From: Spirogloea muscicola
Taxonomy: Eukaryota; Streptophyta; Zygnematophyceae; Spirogloeales; Spirogloeaceae
Assembly: GCA_009602725.1 (NCBI GenBank)
Contig: WELB01000055.1
Location: 368,793 to 432,792, forward strand
Direction of reading: 5' to 3'
DNA: 64,000 bases
Part shown: in pieces, positions 32,511 to 44,243 of the stretch
Position numbering within the stretch: position 1 is the first letter of the stretch
Layout of the letters: the number at the start of each line of letters is the position of its first letter
Program-made: the position numbers and the translations under genes
The notes under the pieces: generated by a model
Told to the model about the DNA's origin: nothing
Seen by the model: the letters and a program-made list of their open reading frames with translations, nothing else
Databases searched by the model: none

Positions 32511-33150
32511 GTGGTCTGGCTTGCACTTATGGACATTGTTCATTTTTTTTGGGCTGTATGACAAACACGTCACTTGTGTCAAATTTGTAGTACTGCAAAC
32601 GCTGATTGTATCTAAGCCTAGAGAGACGATGCTTCGAGAATAGGGGACACGTTGAAAATCACGTGCACCACCTTGGGCAGGTGCTCAAAAATTCCAGACA
32701 CCTGCTGCTAGAAGGCCAATGCCAGGCGAAGATTAGCATACCTGGCCCTGACGGCGACACCGCGTAGAGACCCTCTTTGCCTAGAAGTGGGGCTGTGCCA
32801 GCCCCTCTTCTCTGTGAGCGAGCACTCTCTTCTGACCCAAGGCTGCTTTACTGAGTGCTTCGTAGCTGCTTAGTGTCTTATTGTGCTTTACCTTCTTAGT
32901 GCTTCATTGGCCCCTTCTAGTACTTTGTTCAGTCTTCTAGGCTGGCTTTTCCCAGCCCCTATCCTCAAAGGGCGAGCCCTTCTTCTTTTTGGACCTTGTC
33001 CATTCTTTCTGGGCTGGCCTTTCACAGCGCTTTTGGCCCCCTTCGGACCCTGTCAAATCTTTTCGGGCTGGCTGTTCACAGCCCTTGCCCCCTTTGGGAG
33101 AGCCACATTCTTTCACAGCTACTGCCTTCATTGAACGAGCTGTTGTCTGA
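32511..33150 (+). repeat. Stem-loop module array
   Basis: Modules lie near 32788, 32940 (GGCTGGCTTTTCCCAGCCCC followed by TATCCTCAAAGGGCGAGC), 33012 (GGGCTGGCCTTTCACAGCG) and 33064 (GGGCTGGCTGTTCACAGCCC). They are separated by CCTTGTCCATTCTTT-like spacers and a GTAGCTGCTTAGTGTC tail shared with 17740. The part 32550-32780 shows no feature. Confidence 0.6.
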
Positions 33151-33179
33151 ACCCTCCTATACCGAGAGAAATACTTTCC

Positions 33180-33470
33180 AGTAGAGGCCGATGGCCAACG
33201 AGCCAAAAGGCGCGCCTACACTATACAGCTATGCACGAGACCACAACGGAGAGGAGCTTAGTAAACCCGAGTTAGCAGCAGCAAGTCGGAGTAATTTGCA
33301 GCTGGAAAAGAGGCACCCCGGACGAGACCCAGAAGCAGCATATAGCATGGCCTGCCTGCACGTGCACGGCGTGAGCCAGGGAAGTGGCTCTCCCAGTTGG
33401 GGCAAGGGCTGTGATAAGCGAGCCCAAACAAAGAGTTGACAAGGTTCGTATGGACCAAATTACGAAGGGT
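33180..33470 (-). mobile_element. LINE terminus (NYSDLLLLTRVY)
   Basis: Minus strand: ARAGRPCYMLLLGLVRG, then ANYSDLLLLTRVY-stop near 33258, align with the C-terminal segment at 32280-32383. A degraded stem-loop lies near 33385-33420. Confidence 0.6.
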
Positions 33471-33539
33471 CCAGCTGCGCTATCTCAGAACTGGGGTAGG
33501 ATGAAGTACTCAATAACTACGAGTGAGGAGCCGCAACTC

Positions 33540-34025
33540 CGTTCGCAGCAAGGCTCAGGCTCATGCTTTGCACCAGAAGGTGGTTATGACATAGCGGGTG
33601 GCACAAGAGCTTGTCAATTGCCGTCCGGTATTTCGGACCATCACTTAGTGGCCTTTATGTGCTAACTCGTGCTTACTGAGCGGGTCAGCTTAGCAGCAGG
33701 TGCTATACATCTGTCAATATGGTTGCTGCTCTACTTGGCCACGCAGACCCTTTATCACTCAATACACACTCCACTCCTTCTGCACTCTCGGCCTTCGCAA
33801 GTCTTGTCCGTTCCTTTTGGGCTGGTCTTTCACAGCTATTGCCCGCTTCTGAGGAGCTTCTCTTCCCATGGTTGCGTAGGTCCTCGGTGCCCCACCCACC
33901 CTTCAGTAAAAAGCTCATTTGTAAGAGAGGGGGCAAAGGCCCAGCCCAAAGACAGTGGACAAGGCTCAAAGAGAACCTCTTCACAGTGGGGCGATTATTG
34001 TGAAGGGCCAGCCCAATGAAACGTT
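33540..34025 (+). mobile_element. LINE 3' end (LYVLTRAY tail) and stem-loop modules
   Basis: GGCACAAGAGCTTGTCAATTG matches the start of the window. After LYVLTRAY-stop (about 33678) comes GCGGGTCAGCTTAGCAGCAG and a diverged TACTTGGCCACGCAG tail. Modules follow at about 33818 (GGGCTGGTCTTTCACAGC) and, inverted, at 33940 and 34000 (GGCCAGCCCA). Confidence 0.6.
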
Positions 34026-34104
34026 TAAAGTGATTTGAAAGTGCAAAGCACTCAGGAAAGCAAGGCAAGTATCTCAACACGGATGGCCATTCGTCATCCC
34101 CTAC

Positions 34105-34540
34105 TCAGCTTGAATGTAACGAAAGCATTTCCAAAAGGGCTCGGCCCATGAGGGATATTTCGGTGAAGGCCGGAAACAAGGCCAAATCCGCCTGCAGCCT
34201 GAGGCGCAGCCAAGCCGAGCAAGACCGCATGCGGCGGGTACACTGCGCCAGGCATGATACCCACCAGTTCGACATGCCGTGTACGGAGTTTGTCGGCCCG
34301 CATCTAGCTGGCCATGATAGATTTGTTTCCCACTGCAACCTGATATCCCGCCTCCTGGAAGATGCCGCGGATAGCACCTTGGAGGAGGTCATGGGCGACC
34401 GCTCGCTCCCCTCCATGCGCTCAGTGGAGTACGTGTGCCACAAATGTTGCCAGCTTCCTTGGGGATACTGCCAGCTTAGGGTATGCCCGTGGAAGGATGT
34501 GCTTCGACTGAGACTTGTCGACAACAACTCTCCTGTTCTT
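34105..34540. other. Unrecognised open frames beside a LINE tail
   Basis: Two overlapping frames of about 137-140 codons lie on opposite strands (plus 34148-34558, minus 34105-34527). The minus frame has a Trp/Cys-rich part (NWWVSCLAQCTRRM) and an LMGRALLEML end. I do not recognise either. It adjoins a LINE terminus fragment and may be a more distant part of a mobile element. Confidence 0.3.
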
Positions 34541-34544
34541 GTGC

Positions 34545-34700
34545 GAGCCGTGTGTTAGTAAGCCTGCAACGAGCTCAGGCCCATGCTCTGCCCCAGATTG
34601 CAGCGCGGGCTTTACTTGGTGGCAGGCGGGCTTGGATGTGCAGTCCAGTGTTCGGGCATCGATCAGTGACTTGTCGTGCTGACCCGTGGCTACTTCAACG
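34545..34700 (+). mobile_element. Degraded LINE terminus
   Basis: Plus strand: SLQRAQAHALPQIAARALLG matches CLQRAQAHALHQKAGRALA of the DLYVLTRGY family, and downstream codons resemble IRASISDL before decay. No tail is kept. From 34710 to 35150 nothing is recognised; it probably holds the 3' UTR of the methyltransferase gene. Confidence 0.6.
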
Positions 34701-35151
34701 ATTCAGGTAAAGTAGCAGGCGGCCCCATATTGGTAGCTGCTCTTACAGTCATGCCTGCCCTTCAGGTCGACTCTCTTCTCATCGCCGTTTTCTCCCCCAC
34801 CCCCCCGCTGGCAGAGGAATTATAGCAGATTGAAGTCATTAGGGTATTGATTCCACCCTCGTCGCTGCAATTTGACCGAATTATCTGGACAAGACCGTCC
34901 TAGCCTGGGAATACAGCTCTAATGCCTATAGGCCAATGGAAGTACAAAAGAGTGAATAGGATAAAGGAGAGATTGAGATCACAAACAGTCAGAAAAGAGT
35001 ACTAGTGCACATATGAAAAGCTAAAGAGGCTCCAGAGATCCTATGTATGCAGGCATGCTTCACAACAGGCAGAAAGTGCAAATGCTGTAGTGTACAAAGC
35101 GGCCTGTAGCAGAGCGAGAGTGGTTTGCAAGTCATGTACACCAGAACAAGC

Positions 35152-36668
35152 TCACAATTTTGTGAGTACAAAGACATCGACGTCTATGCACTGATAAACC
35201 TCATCCAATCCAACACTGGCTACTCTCTCCATCTGGAAAAGATTTGAGATCCTCTTGTGAAAGGCTGCTTCTGCCCACCGATGTCGCCCATACCCAAGAT
35301 AGATGCGAGTATCTTGAGTAGAAAGAGCACAAAGGCAGTCAACTAGTGGTGGAACGGCTTCTTCCAAGTACATCAAGTCAGTAGCAATAATAACCTCAAA
35401 AGGGGGTTGCAAATGAAGGACGCTGCCCTGCCACTCAAGTTCAGCCACATTGGCAATGCCCTCTACATCCGAGTTCGTCTTGCAATAGTATTGCAGCAGT
35501 GGTAAATTGTGAGCCAGGTCTGTGAGTGTGACAGAGGAGGCTCCAAGAGCAGCAGCAGCAAGGCCTGCCACAAACACGTAGTACTACATCAACCTCCTCA
35601 GAAACAAAAATAGCACTCTCCCAGAAAGAACTTAGGGTCCATGTCATGTGGGAGTTGACCATTGCCAATCTTTACTCCTGCAAGTCCACAAGAAAGCTCC
35701 CTGCATGCAAAGGGTGTGTACATTGCACAACAGCCAGTCTAGGTTATGTTGACATGCCTGCAAGACCGCATCCTGCTCCAAGCTCCACACAGCGCTTTTG
35801 TTTGATTAAGTGTGGTTGCTTCTCGAAGTACTTCGATATCACGATTGCACTATCCCATACTGCATACTGCAGACAGCATATGAGATAAACGGGAGTCTTC
35901 ACTCAACAGCTTGACAAGCTAGCTACGAGTCCTGCCATAGAGGATTGCTGACAGGATGCTTGGCGTGCAACAGAGGATCAATCACACCTGTTGAGGCAAA
36001 GCCCGTGTTGTAAAATCGTGTTTGCTTAAGCACCAAAGCACCACTGCGACCCTGAATGACAATCTTGTGCTCGTATGGTATGTCGAAACGTTCTCTGTCC
36101 GACCTTGAGTCATGTAAGACAGGTTTCAAGTCAGCAGTGGTCCTGCATCACGTGTTTGTTTAGACCTGCTTTACTGCACACACAAATTGCTGTTACAAAG
36201 CCAGCAAACAATATCATCATTCAATCTGACTCAAGCCCTCCTCACTCACTTGCATTCGCGCTTCCATGCCCAAGAACGTAGGAAGGGATTGACCTTTCCA
36301 GCCTGCACGGCCTCCTCGATCACTGCTGTAGTGTAATAGGATGTCAATGTGACCCCTAGTATGAGCATGAGTATAAACCAAAGCCACGACTGAGGAGAGC
36401 TTGCTTGTTCACTGGGGTACTACCTGAAAGATCTGACAGTGGTAAGCGATTCGAAGATAATGATGTATTTGTGCTCAGAATTATCGGCCAAGATCAGAGG
36501 GCTGCTACAAGAGTGCTGCTGTGCTGCGCATTTTGGAGCAGCATATGTATTAGCCTTTCTAGCTCCCACAGCAATCTTCACCTGACGCTGAAGTGCCACA
36601 GGTGTCGAGGGGCGCCGACTTGCCGGCCAGTCCAGCCATGAGGACAGGCACTCAAACGCAGCAACCAT
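35152..36668 (-). CDS. METTL21-like protein lysine methyltransferase
   Basis: This is a seven-beta-strand SAM-dependent methyltransferase of the METTL21/Methyltransf_16 group, which methylates lysines on chaperones and elongation factors; the substrate here is unknown. The exons read well from 36250-36322, 35988-36094, 35758-35859 and 35152-35564. SAM motif I is CVELGAGCGLAGLAAAALGA, motif post-I ends in VTLTDL, and the family's D-x-x-Y motif appears as ATDLMYLEE. The YGRHR near the end is also typical. The substrate-side block VWDSAIVISKYFEK precedes motif I. The intron between 35565 and 35757 starts with GC (GCAG|gcatgt) and splits the Gly of motif I. A first exon starting MVAAFECLSSWL at 36668 is likely, but its donor is ambiguous: the best-looking donor puts a stop in the next exon, and an alternative six bases earlier does not. 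Confidence 0.85.
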
Positions 36669-36954
36669 GCTGTGTACACGAAGCCCTGGGTTGGCAGCAA
36701 GCAAAGTAGCTCCTCAAGGAGCGGTCGCACTTGGAAGCCATGCGTCCGCAGCTCCAAGCGCGCCCCGTTCTACGCATGCCCAGCTCCAGCAGCAGGAGGC
36801 CCTCGGGCGAGTCTTGATCGCGTGTGAGGTAGCAGCGGGCCGGGGAGCAGCGCGGAGAGAGGAGGTGCCAAGGACAGCGAACGGAAAGCACGACTGGAGA
36901 TTACTGGGCGGGTCGGCGCATCAGCAGGTTGAGTATACCTCTAGAGTAGCCCTT

Positions 36955-37212
36955 TGGATTTTGTCCATTCTTTTTTGGCTGGCTTCTGCCAGCCCCTCTC
37001 TTCTATGGGCGAGCTTTTTCTTCTAGATGTGTCTCATGGATCACCAGCTCTCTGGATTTACGGCAATAGCTGTGAGAGGCCAAGCCCAATGGAGTGTACA
37101 CAGTCTGAAAGGGCCGCAAGGCGCAAAAGCATGAAACTACCCCTTCAATGTGCTTGCCTTCGTACTTGGCCATACGTGGCCTCCCCATCTCTAAATACAC
37201 ACGTTTCCTCGT
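36955..37212 (+). mobile_element. LINE tail fragments in a divergent promoter
   Basis: A stem-loop module (TGGCTGGCTTCTGCCAGCCCC near 36977, then ATGGGCGAGC) is followed by an inverted one near 37065 (GGCTGTGAGAGGCCAAGCCC) and a short tail with CAATGTGCTTGCCTTCGTAC and CTAAATACACACG. It lies between the 5' ends of the methyltransferase and LYR genes. Confidence 0.6.
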
Positions 37213-37402
37213 GACTTTAGAACATTAAACTCAGGGCCTCCATCGCCCAGTGCACGCTCACTGACACCTGCCGCTGCGCAGCTCCTGCTGGCGCCTCTGG
37301 CAGCGCCGCACCACCGCAGCGGCAGCTGCCTTGCTCGAGCACCTGCAGATCACTCCCCCACTCCCAGCAAGGGCAGGCGGCACAGTCGTCCCCCCCCGGG
37401 CC

Positions 37403-38439
37403 ATGTCCGGCCTGCAGGCGGTGCCGCCGCACATCGCGGACAACGTGCGCAGGGTGAGAGCTCAGGCCGGCACGCCGAAACCCGCAACCGCGTCTATGGC
37501 TGTAGGTGCACGCACGTCGTGTAGAGATAGCGCGCCCGCTGATAACCACCGTCTTGTGAGTCTCAAGACTCTGTGACTTGCTGTGGCAGCTGTACAGGGA
37601 CTGCCTGCGGCTCGCAGAGTACCTTGGAAGCAGGGTGAGAGTCACTCCTGTACTTTGTGCCACTCTTTAGCTACCGGACAGCTGGATGCAGCACGTCCTA
37701 CCGACACCTTCATCAAGCTTGCAGCAATAGAGCGATTCAGAATTGCTCAGAGTCAGTCTTCTTGAGTGAGCAAGTACAACGTTCTCTGTAAGCAGCTGCC
37801 AACTGCAAGGGCAGCTAGTCGCCCATCTATCTTCATCTGCCTGTTCTTACACATTCTCAGAGAGCCGTGCTTGGACTCGTCTGTATCTCGGCTGGCTCAC
37901 TGGTCTTCTTACATTACATTCTCAGAGAGCCGTGCTTGGACTCGTCTGTATTTCGGCTGGCTCACTGGTATCCTCACATTGCCTTTTCTCAGCAAGGAAA
38001 CACAACGATCCTGGTGGAGCAGGTTCGGTCACAATTCAAGAAGAACATGCACGAGACAGACCCCAACAAGATCAAGGAGCACAAGGAAGCGTACGGCCTT
38101 TTGCTTCTCCTGATTTGCACAGTTCGTTTGTGCAGACTTGAGCATTGTCATACACCTCATTCAGGCAGCTTAGCTTTGACTTGTGTGACATTGTCTCTGC
38201 TGCAACTCTTGACAAACTAGCGGACAAGATGTGTCTTGACTTTTCTGAGAGTTGAACATTCAGTACTTTGCCAGATTGCAGCAAATGTGACTTGCAGCCT
38301 TTTGAATGACTAGCACGTTAATCAGGTCCCCATGTTGGATCTGCTCATGTGCAATAGGGCTGTGAGAGGCTTGTCAAATTTTATGTACCATGAGGCAGCA
38401 AGAATGGCTACTGCCTCCAGGGACGTTGGAGAGCCCTAG
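37403..38439 (+). CDS. Small LYR-motif (Complex1_LYR) protein
   Basis: This is a 91-aa LYR protein, probably a mitochondrial assembly factor that uses its LYR helix to bind acyl-ACP or Fe-S delivery partners. Four exons (37403-37453, 37590-37634, 37993-38090, 38358-38439) join in frame. It begins MSGLQAVPPHIADNVRR. Exon 2 carries LYRDCLRLAEYLGSR. Exon 3 has QGNTTILVEQVRSQFKKNMH, and the end is AVRGLSNFMYHEA plus a short tail. The LYR at the exon 2 start and the N-T-T/Q-F-K-K-N block match a plant LYR family protein (At1g76065 type, from memory). It is not ISD11, which lies 7.4 kb to the right. The first exon is in a GC-rich island. Confidence 0.88.
37851..37980 (+). repeat. 65-bp tandem duplication inside an intron
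   Basis: Two adjacent copies start ACATTCTCAGAGAGCCGTGC at 37851 and 37916 and differ at only a few positions over 65 bases. They lie in intron 2 of the small LYR gene, ending just before the exon 3 acceptor, so the duplicated unit may include part of the splice branch region. Confidence 0.85.
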
Positions 38440-39156
38440 TCCCACATAGCACTTTCAAAGCACTGCCAGCTATTTGCAGGTATGAATGATGCTACTAAAG
38501 ACAAGCTCAAGTGTAAGTCCGCTGTGGAATTGATAGCCACTGGTGTATTGATTTGTAGTAAGTGCATCTTTATTGAGGACCAGGCTTGTTGTCTACTTCT
38601 CAGCCTATTTCTAGTTGCTTTCTGACATGCGAACACTTTTTGATGTGGTGGTTGTGCCTCAGATAGGGTGCCAGCAGCTGACTACAGCAGCTTTTACTGC
38701 TGTTGTGGTCCAGCTATATGATCTTTCAACAAAGCGTTGCAACAAGATTGGTAAAGCCTGACACTAGTGAACGATGGCGTGCGTGCAATCTGAGGCACAA
38801 CTGTACATGCAGAGGCTGATACTGCCGTGTACAATGGATATGAAGCTTGTCAGCCTCCTGAGAAGTCCATCATCTTCTTTACACAGACCCCTCATCTTTC
38901 AAACTTCTAGATAGTAGTGGGAGGGCACTGCACGACAGCCAGAAAACTGGGAAAATTTAGCTGGAAAGCAAAGGTGATGGTTTACAGTGGTTGCGAGCAC
39001 TTGGACTTCGTTGCCAGCAACTTCTCTGCATGCACTGAAAAGCTCCATCAGCAGCAGTATCTAGGCAACAACAGGAGCGCAGAGATGGACAACAGGCATG
39101 CGCCAAGCTGAGGCTGCCGCTCTTCAACTCAACTTTGAGGTCACAGCGCTCCCAGG
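38440..39156. other. No gene recognised
   Basis: This is likely the 3' UTR of the LYR gene, followed by plain intergenic sequence. No LINE module is seen until 39157. Confidence 0.4.
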
Positions 39157-39372
39157 CACTCGCGATACATCAGCGTGCTGGGCGTGCATTAGGCCAGGCT
39201 AATGGCTTTCGTGGTGGTGGTCTGGCTCCTCAGCTTAGCTTCTCAGATATGTATGTGCTCACTCGAGGATAATAGTGTGCCCCTTCGCCAACTTATTACC
39301 CCGTTACCAGGACATTTGTAAGGCTAGACTTGGCCTCCCTTTCAAAATCATGCGCACCGGCGCGCCTTCTCT
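39157..39372 (+). mobile_element. LINE 3' end, SFSDMYVLTRG family
   Basis: The order of blocks equals that at 18760-18990. CACTCGCGATACATCAGCGT encodes the A-L-A-I-H-Q-R part, then S-D-M-Y-V-L-T-R-G and a stop near 39276, then CAGGACATTTGTAAGGCTAG and CCCTTTCAAAATCATGCGC. It lies about 500 bases upstream of the SCAI start. Confidence 0.65.
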
Positions 39373-39859
39373 TGATCTTCGACATCCTTGGGCTCCTTGA
39401 TGAACCTTGCCTGACAGTCTGCACTTTGGAGTGCTGAAGTTGGGACCGCTCAAAAGCACAGTCTGAATACAACGGCAGGGCAGAGTGGACGCGAGAAGCT
39501 GCATGAAGCGGCAAGGCCGGTGGCGGTGGACGCTCGGCTCAGAAGTCGACACCGTAAGAACATCTTTGGCAGCGATGTGACTCTGCGGGCAGTCAGAATA
39601 ATCGACTCGAGAGACTGCCCAGGAGGCTTCTCGTACAACATCCTTCGTAAAACCCCAAACCCAGAGCTCAGCACCCCCGCCTCGACAAGCGCGGCCAGCG
39701 TCAGCACGCACGCCGCGGCGGCGGCGGCGGCGGCGGCGGCTGCGGAGGCGGGGCGAGCGCCAGCCAGGGAGGTGGGGCTGCGCCTGGCCGNCTCCACGCC
39801 CTCCTCGTCGCCGCCGCCGCGGCCCTCCACCTCCTCACTCCTCCACCACTCTGCAGCCC

Positions 39860-42800
39860 ATGGCTCCGCCATCGCCGCCGCAGCCGCCGCCGCCGCCGCC
39901 GGGCGGCGGCGGCGCCGCCGTGAGCGAGGAGTACCGGAAGCTGATCGACAAGGCGTACCTCCAGTTCGCGCGCCTGCGCGAGCTACCGGCCTTCGGGCGC
40001 GGCGCCGGCAGCCTGCAATTCCAGAAGGCCTTCCGCACCTACTCGCGGCTGTGGAAGTTTCAGCAGGAGCATCGGCAGCGTCTCGTCGAGAGCGGCCTCA
40101 GGTGCGGCGGCCGCCATCACCGGAAGGCCAGGCCTGGGCTCTTGGCTTCACTGATGTGAGGTTTTGGCTTAATTGGTGCTAATGGTGTGCACAGTTGACG
40201 GTCTGAGGTCCAGGGTTTAAGGCTTCGCTAGTTTGTGAACTTACACTCAGTTAGCACCATGCTGCATCTTACCGTCGCTGCTAACTCACTTACTTGCTCA
40301 GGCGCTGGGAGGTCGGCGAGATCGCGTCGCGCATCGGCCAGCTCTACTACAACTACTACATGCGGACGAGCGAGGCGTCGTACCTCTTCGAGGCGTACAT
40401 CTTCTACGAGGCCATCGCCAGCCGCGAGTACTTCAAGGACGGCGGCGCCGGCGGCGGCGGCCGGGGCGAAGCGTCGCTCGCCCACAAGCAGCTGCGCTAC
40501 CACGCGCGCTTCATCGTTGTCTGCCTTCTCCTCAACCGCAGGGAGGCGGCCCGCCGCTTGCTGCGCCATCTCCGGCTCCTTGTTGAAGACTATGCTCGCA
40601 TGTACCAGGTGCACCGCACTTTCCCGTGCCCTGTGATTGAGCACACAGTGCTGGCTTGAGACATCTAGAATTGTTGTGCAGTTATGGGTCCTCGTGCTTA
40701 TATGGGCCCTCATTGAGGGCTCATCACCGCTGCTTCACTGAGTGACCTCGTGTCTTAAATTTATGTCTCACTGGAAGAGAGTGATGTAAAAGCAATGCTT
40801 AATATTTAATCTAATCAGCTGCTATCGCCCCTACCGCCTGTCCTCGAGTGCCAGGCGGCAGATGCGCGGGACTGGAAGGTAGTGGTGCAGGAGGTGCTGC
40901 GCTTCATGAAGGCGGACGCGCTCTGCGACGGCACGCGCACTCTGCGCTGCTGCCCCCTGCTGGATCTCGAGCCTGCCGTGGCAGCTGCGGCGGCGTTGCC
41001 GGGTTCCAGTGGCAGCTCCTCCAGCTTGCCTGTCTCCCGCACGCTGCAGGAGGCCGTTCTCACAAGCTACCACCACAACGAGGTGCAAGACTGAGCCCTT
41101 ATTCGCCTCATCTTCTTTCCACTTCCGTGTTCCACCGCGAGTGGAAGGTTGAGTGTCACATGTGGGGCTCTCTCTCTATGTTCTGTTCTTACGCCAGCTT
41201 TGGCTGGCCAATGTGGCCATACGACATTGTGACCAACAGTGGAAGACGTTAAATGACCATTGATTCAACACATGCTGAATGCAGTTCTCCAGCAGTGGTG
41301 ACAGTCTGCACTTGTTACAGTTGACTCCAGGAGAGTTTGGCGCTGCATGACTCACTGCTGTGTGTGTGCACTTGTGTCTCCCTCCCTGTCACAGGTCAAG
41401 TTCAGCGAGCTCACGTTGGACACATTCAGAATGCTGCAGACAATCGAGTGGGAACCCAGCGGCAGTTTTTTCCGCGGCCCCGGGGCAGCGACAACTTCGA
41501 CAGGTGACGGGGCATTGCCTGGCACGGCTGCCAAAGCAAGGGGTGTGGACGACAACCTTGTCGATGCCAGCGTGCCAGCCAATCCGCACAAGTACATCCT
41601 GTATCGGCCGAGCGTGCCACAGCTCCTGCTGGTCAGTATTTCTTAATTGGTGGACATTGTAGCTCCTACAAGAGTTTTACCCGAAGTAAAGTAGGACAAA
41701 ATTCATTCACAATGTCACATCCGGGCCTCACATGTGAGCCGTTTCTGTCCAGCAGTAGGCTTACATACCTGAGCTGCAAGTCTAGCCAGGTGACAAGCAG
41801 CTTGGGCACGAAGATACTGCAGTACAGGTTGCGTCGTCTGCCCATCAATAGCTATGGTTTGACTGCTTGGGCATATTGCATGCAAGGAGTTGCACCCTGG
41901 CCTTCCAACCTTCAGCAACTGCTTCCTTGAGCCACAGGCAATGGCGACTGCTTGCAAGGAGCTTCAGCCGGACGCCATCATGCTGGTCTACATCTCGGCA
42001 TCTGGTACTTGCAGCAGAGATCGTCTCGTCCAATATGCACAGGCCACTTGACCTGCTGTTCATTCAGCTAGAGGACCATGAGTCACCTAATGTTTGGCCT
42101 GACTCAAAGCCTAGACCCTTACTTTCTGGTATCTGAAGCAAAGCCAGTCCTGCAGGAATTGCCCCCAGGCAGGCGGCGTTTCCTGACGCGATGAACATGA
42201 TGTCATCCGTCTCTTCGAGTCAGCTGGGAGAAGGCGAGACTGCCAAGGCCGCCCATGGCCCCACCACGCCAGCGCAGCTGGAGGCCAGCTCCACAGAGAG
42301 CGTCGAGGAGGAGTCACCGGCAGCCGAGGCGCTGCCTTCTGGCATTGGGGACCTGTCGGTTGACCGGGAGCTGTTGGACTCGCACTTAGACGCATCGGCG
42401 TTGGAGGTGGGGCCCAGCAGCACCGCTGCAAAGCGTAGCACGGCGCTTCTGATCCCAACTTTGGGCTTGGAGCCACTGCCGCACGCTGACGCAGTCGGCG
42501 GCCCCGAAACGAGACTCGATGCTGAGCTGCTCGAGCCCGCTGAGGCGTCGGAGAGCAGCACGCCACAGACTAGCCCTGGCAGCTCGGTGCAGTACCCCAC
42601 GCCGCCGCCGTTGCCGGGGGTCCTCGACCTCCACACAGCCTTAGCTGAAGACCAGGACGGCGGCGGCGGCATCGGCGGTGGCGGCGGCAGCGCCAACAGC
42701 GGCGAGGCGGGCGCCAAGGGTGGCCAGCCGGGGCTCTGGCTGGGCGCAAAGCGGGAGCCAGTGGCGCCGAGGCCAAGGGACGGTTGGCGGAGTGCCCAGC

Positions 42801-44243
42801 AGCATTCATGTGCAGGTTAAACCGTGGACCCAAGACCCTCTTACCAGATCTTCTGTCAATTACCCATACTTTAGACTCTGCACCATCATTTTGTACTCCA
42901 CATCCTACTAACTGGAATACAGGAATCTAGACATCCTCTCGACCTGTCTCATCAGTACGTAACGTTTTGCTTCCTGCTGTTAAACAGCAAACATCGGCCA
43001 GGCTTTGACTTGTCCACCTGAACGAGGACCCACCTTGTCGGCCTTTCCTTGGCCAGCTGGTTGACTGGCCACAATTGACGCTCCTCGTTGCAGGCGACTC
43101 ATTTCTGCTCCCGTCCGATCTGCTCCCTTTCACCAGGCGCCCTCTGCTCCTGATCGTTGACAGCGAGAGCAGTGCGGCCTTTGAGGTTGCTGCTTGCCGT
43201 TCTGCTTGCCACTGGCATTGGAGAAGCACAAAGCATGCCTATGGCATGGCATATGCAGCTCAAGTAGTGGGCGTCTGCTTGCTGGTTACCTGATTGACTT
43301 ACCTGACACTGAGGACAGGCCATCAGTGGCGAGGAGCGGGGTGAGCCAGCCGCGCTGCTCCTGTCGGCCGCCCTGCAGCCCGTCAACTTGCACCGCACAG
43401 GGTCTGGCCGCGAGCACGTGCCGACTGGCGGCAACCTGTTCACGCTCTTCCTTTCTGCGCCCCTCCTCGCCTTCTGCCAGCTTTCCAAGATCTCCATCCT
43501 GGGCATGCCACCTGTGAGCCAGTTCTTCTCACCTAAGTCTAGTTTCTGCCAACAAGTCCATCCATGCAGTATGTCGTTTACAGGCTTTATCAGGAGCCTG
43601 CAGTATTTGCAGTATTACCATACTGCCAATACTTGCCATAATAGTGCTGTTTGACCTCAGGGCTCACATGCTTGTTCTACTTCGCCTCGAGTCAAAGGAA
43701 GCTTTTGTTGCTGTTGAATTGACCTGAGCCTAATATTGACTCAGATAGGTGGGTGAAGAATTCTAGGATTTAGATATATACAGAAAGGTGGTTTCAGGCA
43801 ATATGCACTCTCAAAATGCCGACTGCCTCCACAGTACTGCATTTAGGATCTTGACTATTTGGGAAGCATACAGAAGAAAGGCTCATATAGATGCCTCCTC
43901 CCAATTTTGGCGACGACAGGGCGCGTACGAAGCAGCGGAGCGCCAGCTTACAGCACTTCTTCGCAGCTGGCATGCGGAGCTCGCTGCCTGCGCAGACCTC
44001 GCCATGCCGTGGCGTGCGCTCCTTGGGGACCCCTTCCTTGCTCGCCTCCTCCTGCGGTTTGCCTTCGCCCGTGCAGCACTCGGCTTGCACATCCACTACT
44101 GCCTGAACGCCGACTACCTTCCTCGCTGCCTGCCTTCGCTCCCCCCTCACATGTTGCCGGCATCGGAGCTCGTCGCAAGTGGCGTCTATGGGCTGGCTGA
44201 CTCCTTAGGTGCTGGCCAGCTGTTCTTGCTTAGCAGAGGTTGA
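39860..44243 (+). CDS. SCAI: SCAI homologue
   Basis: This is a nuclear protein of the SCAI family (suppressor of cancer cell invasion), which in animals represses MRTF/SRF transcription and acts in DNA break repair; its plant role is little known. Nine exons (39860-40101, 40302-40608, 40819-41082, 41395-41631, 41938-42004, 42156-42815, 43094-43186 or one base less, 43319-43513, 43920-44243) give 795 aa with all phases matching. After a Pro/Gly-rich start come EEYRKLIDKAYLQFARLREL and WEVGEIASRIGQLYYNYYMR. Then LFEAYIFYEAIASREYF and IMLVYISASG follow. Late blocks are DSFLLPSDLLPFTRRPLLLI and LLGDPFLARLLLRFAFARAA. Exon 6 is a 220-codon, low-complexity, Ser/Glu/Gly-rich insert. A lone N at 39791 lies in the leader. 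Confidence 0.93.
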
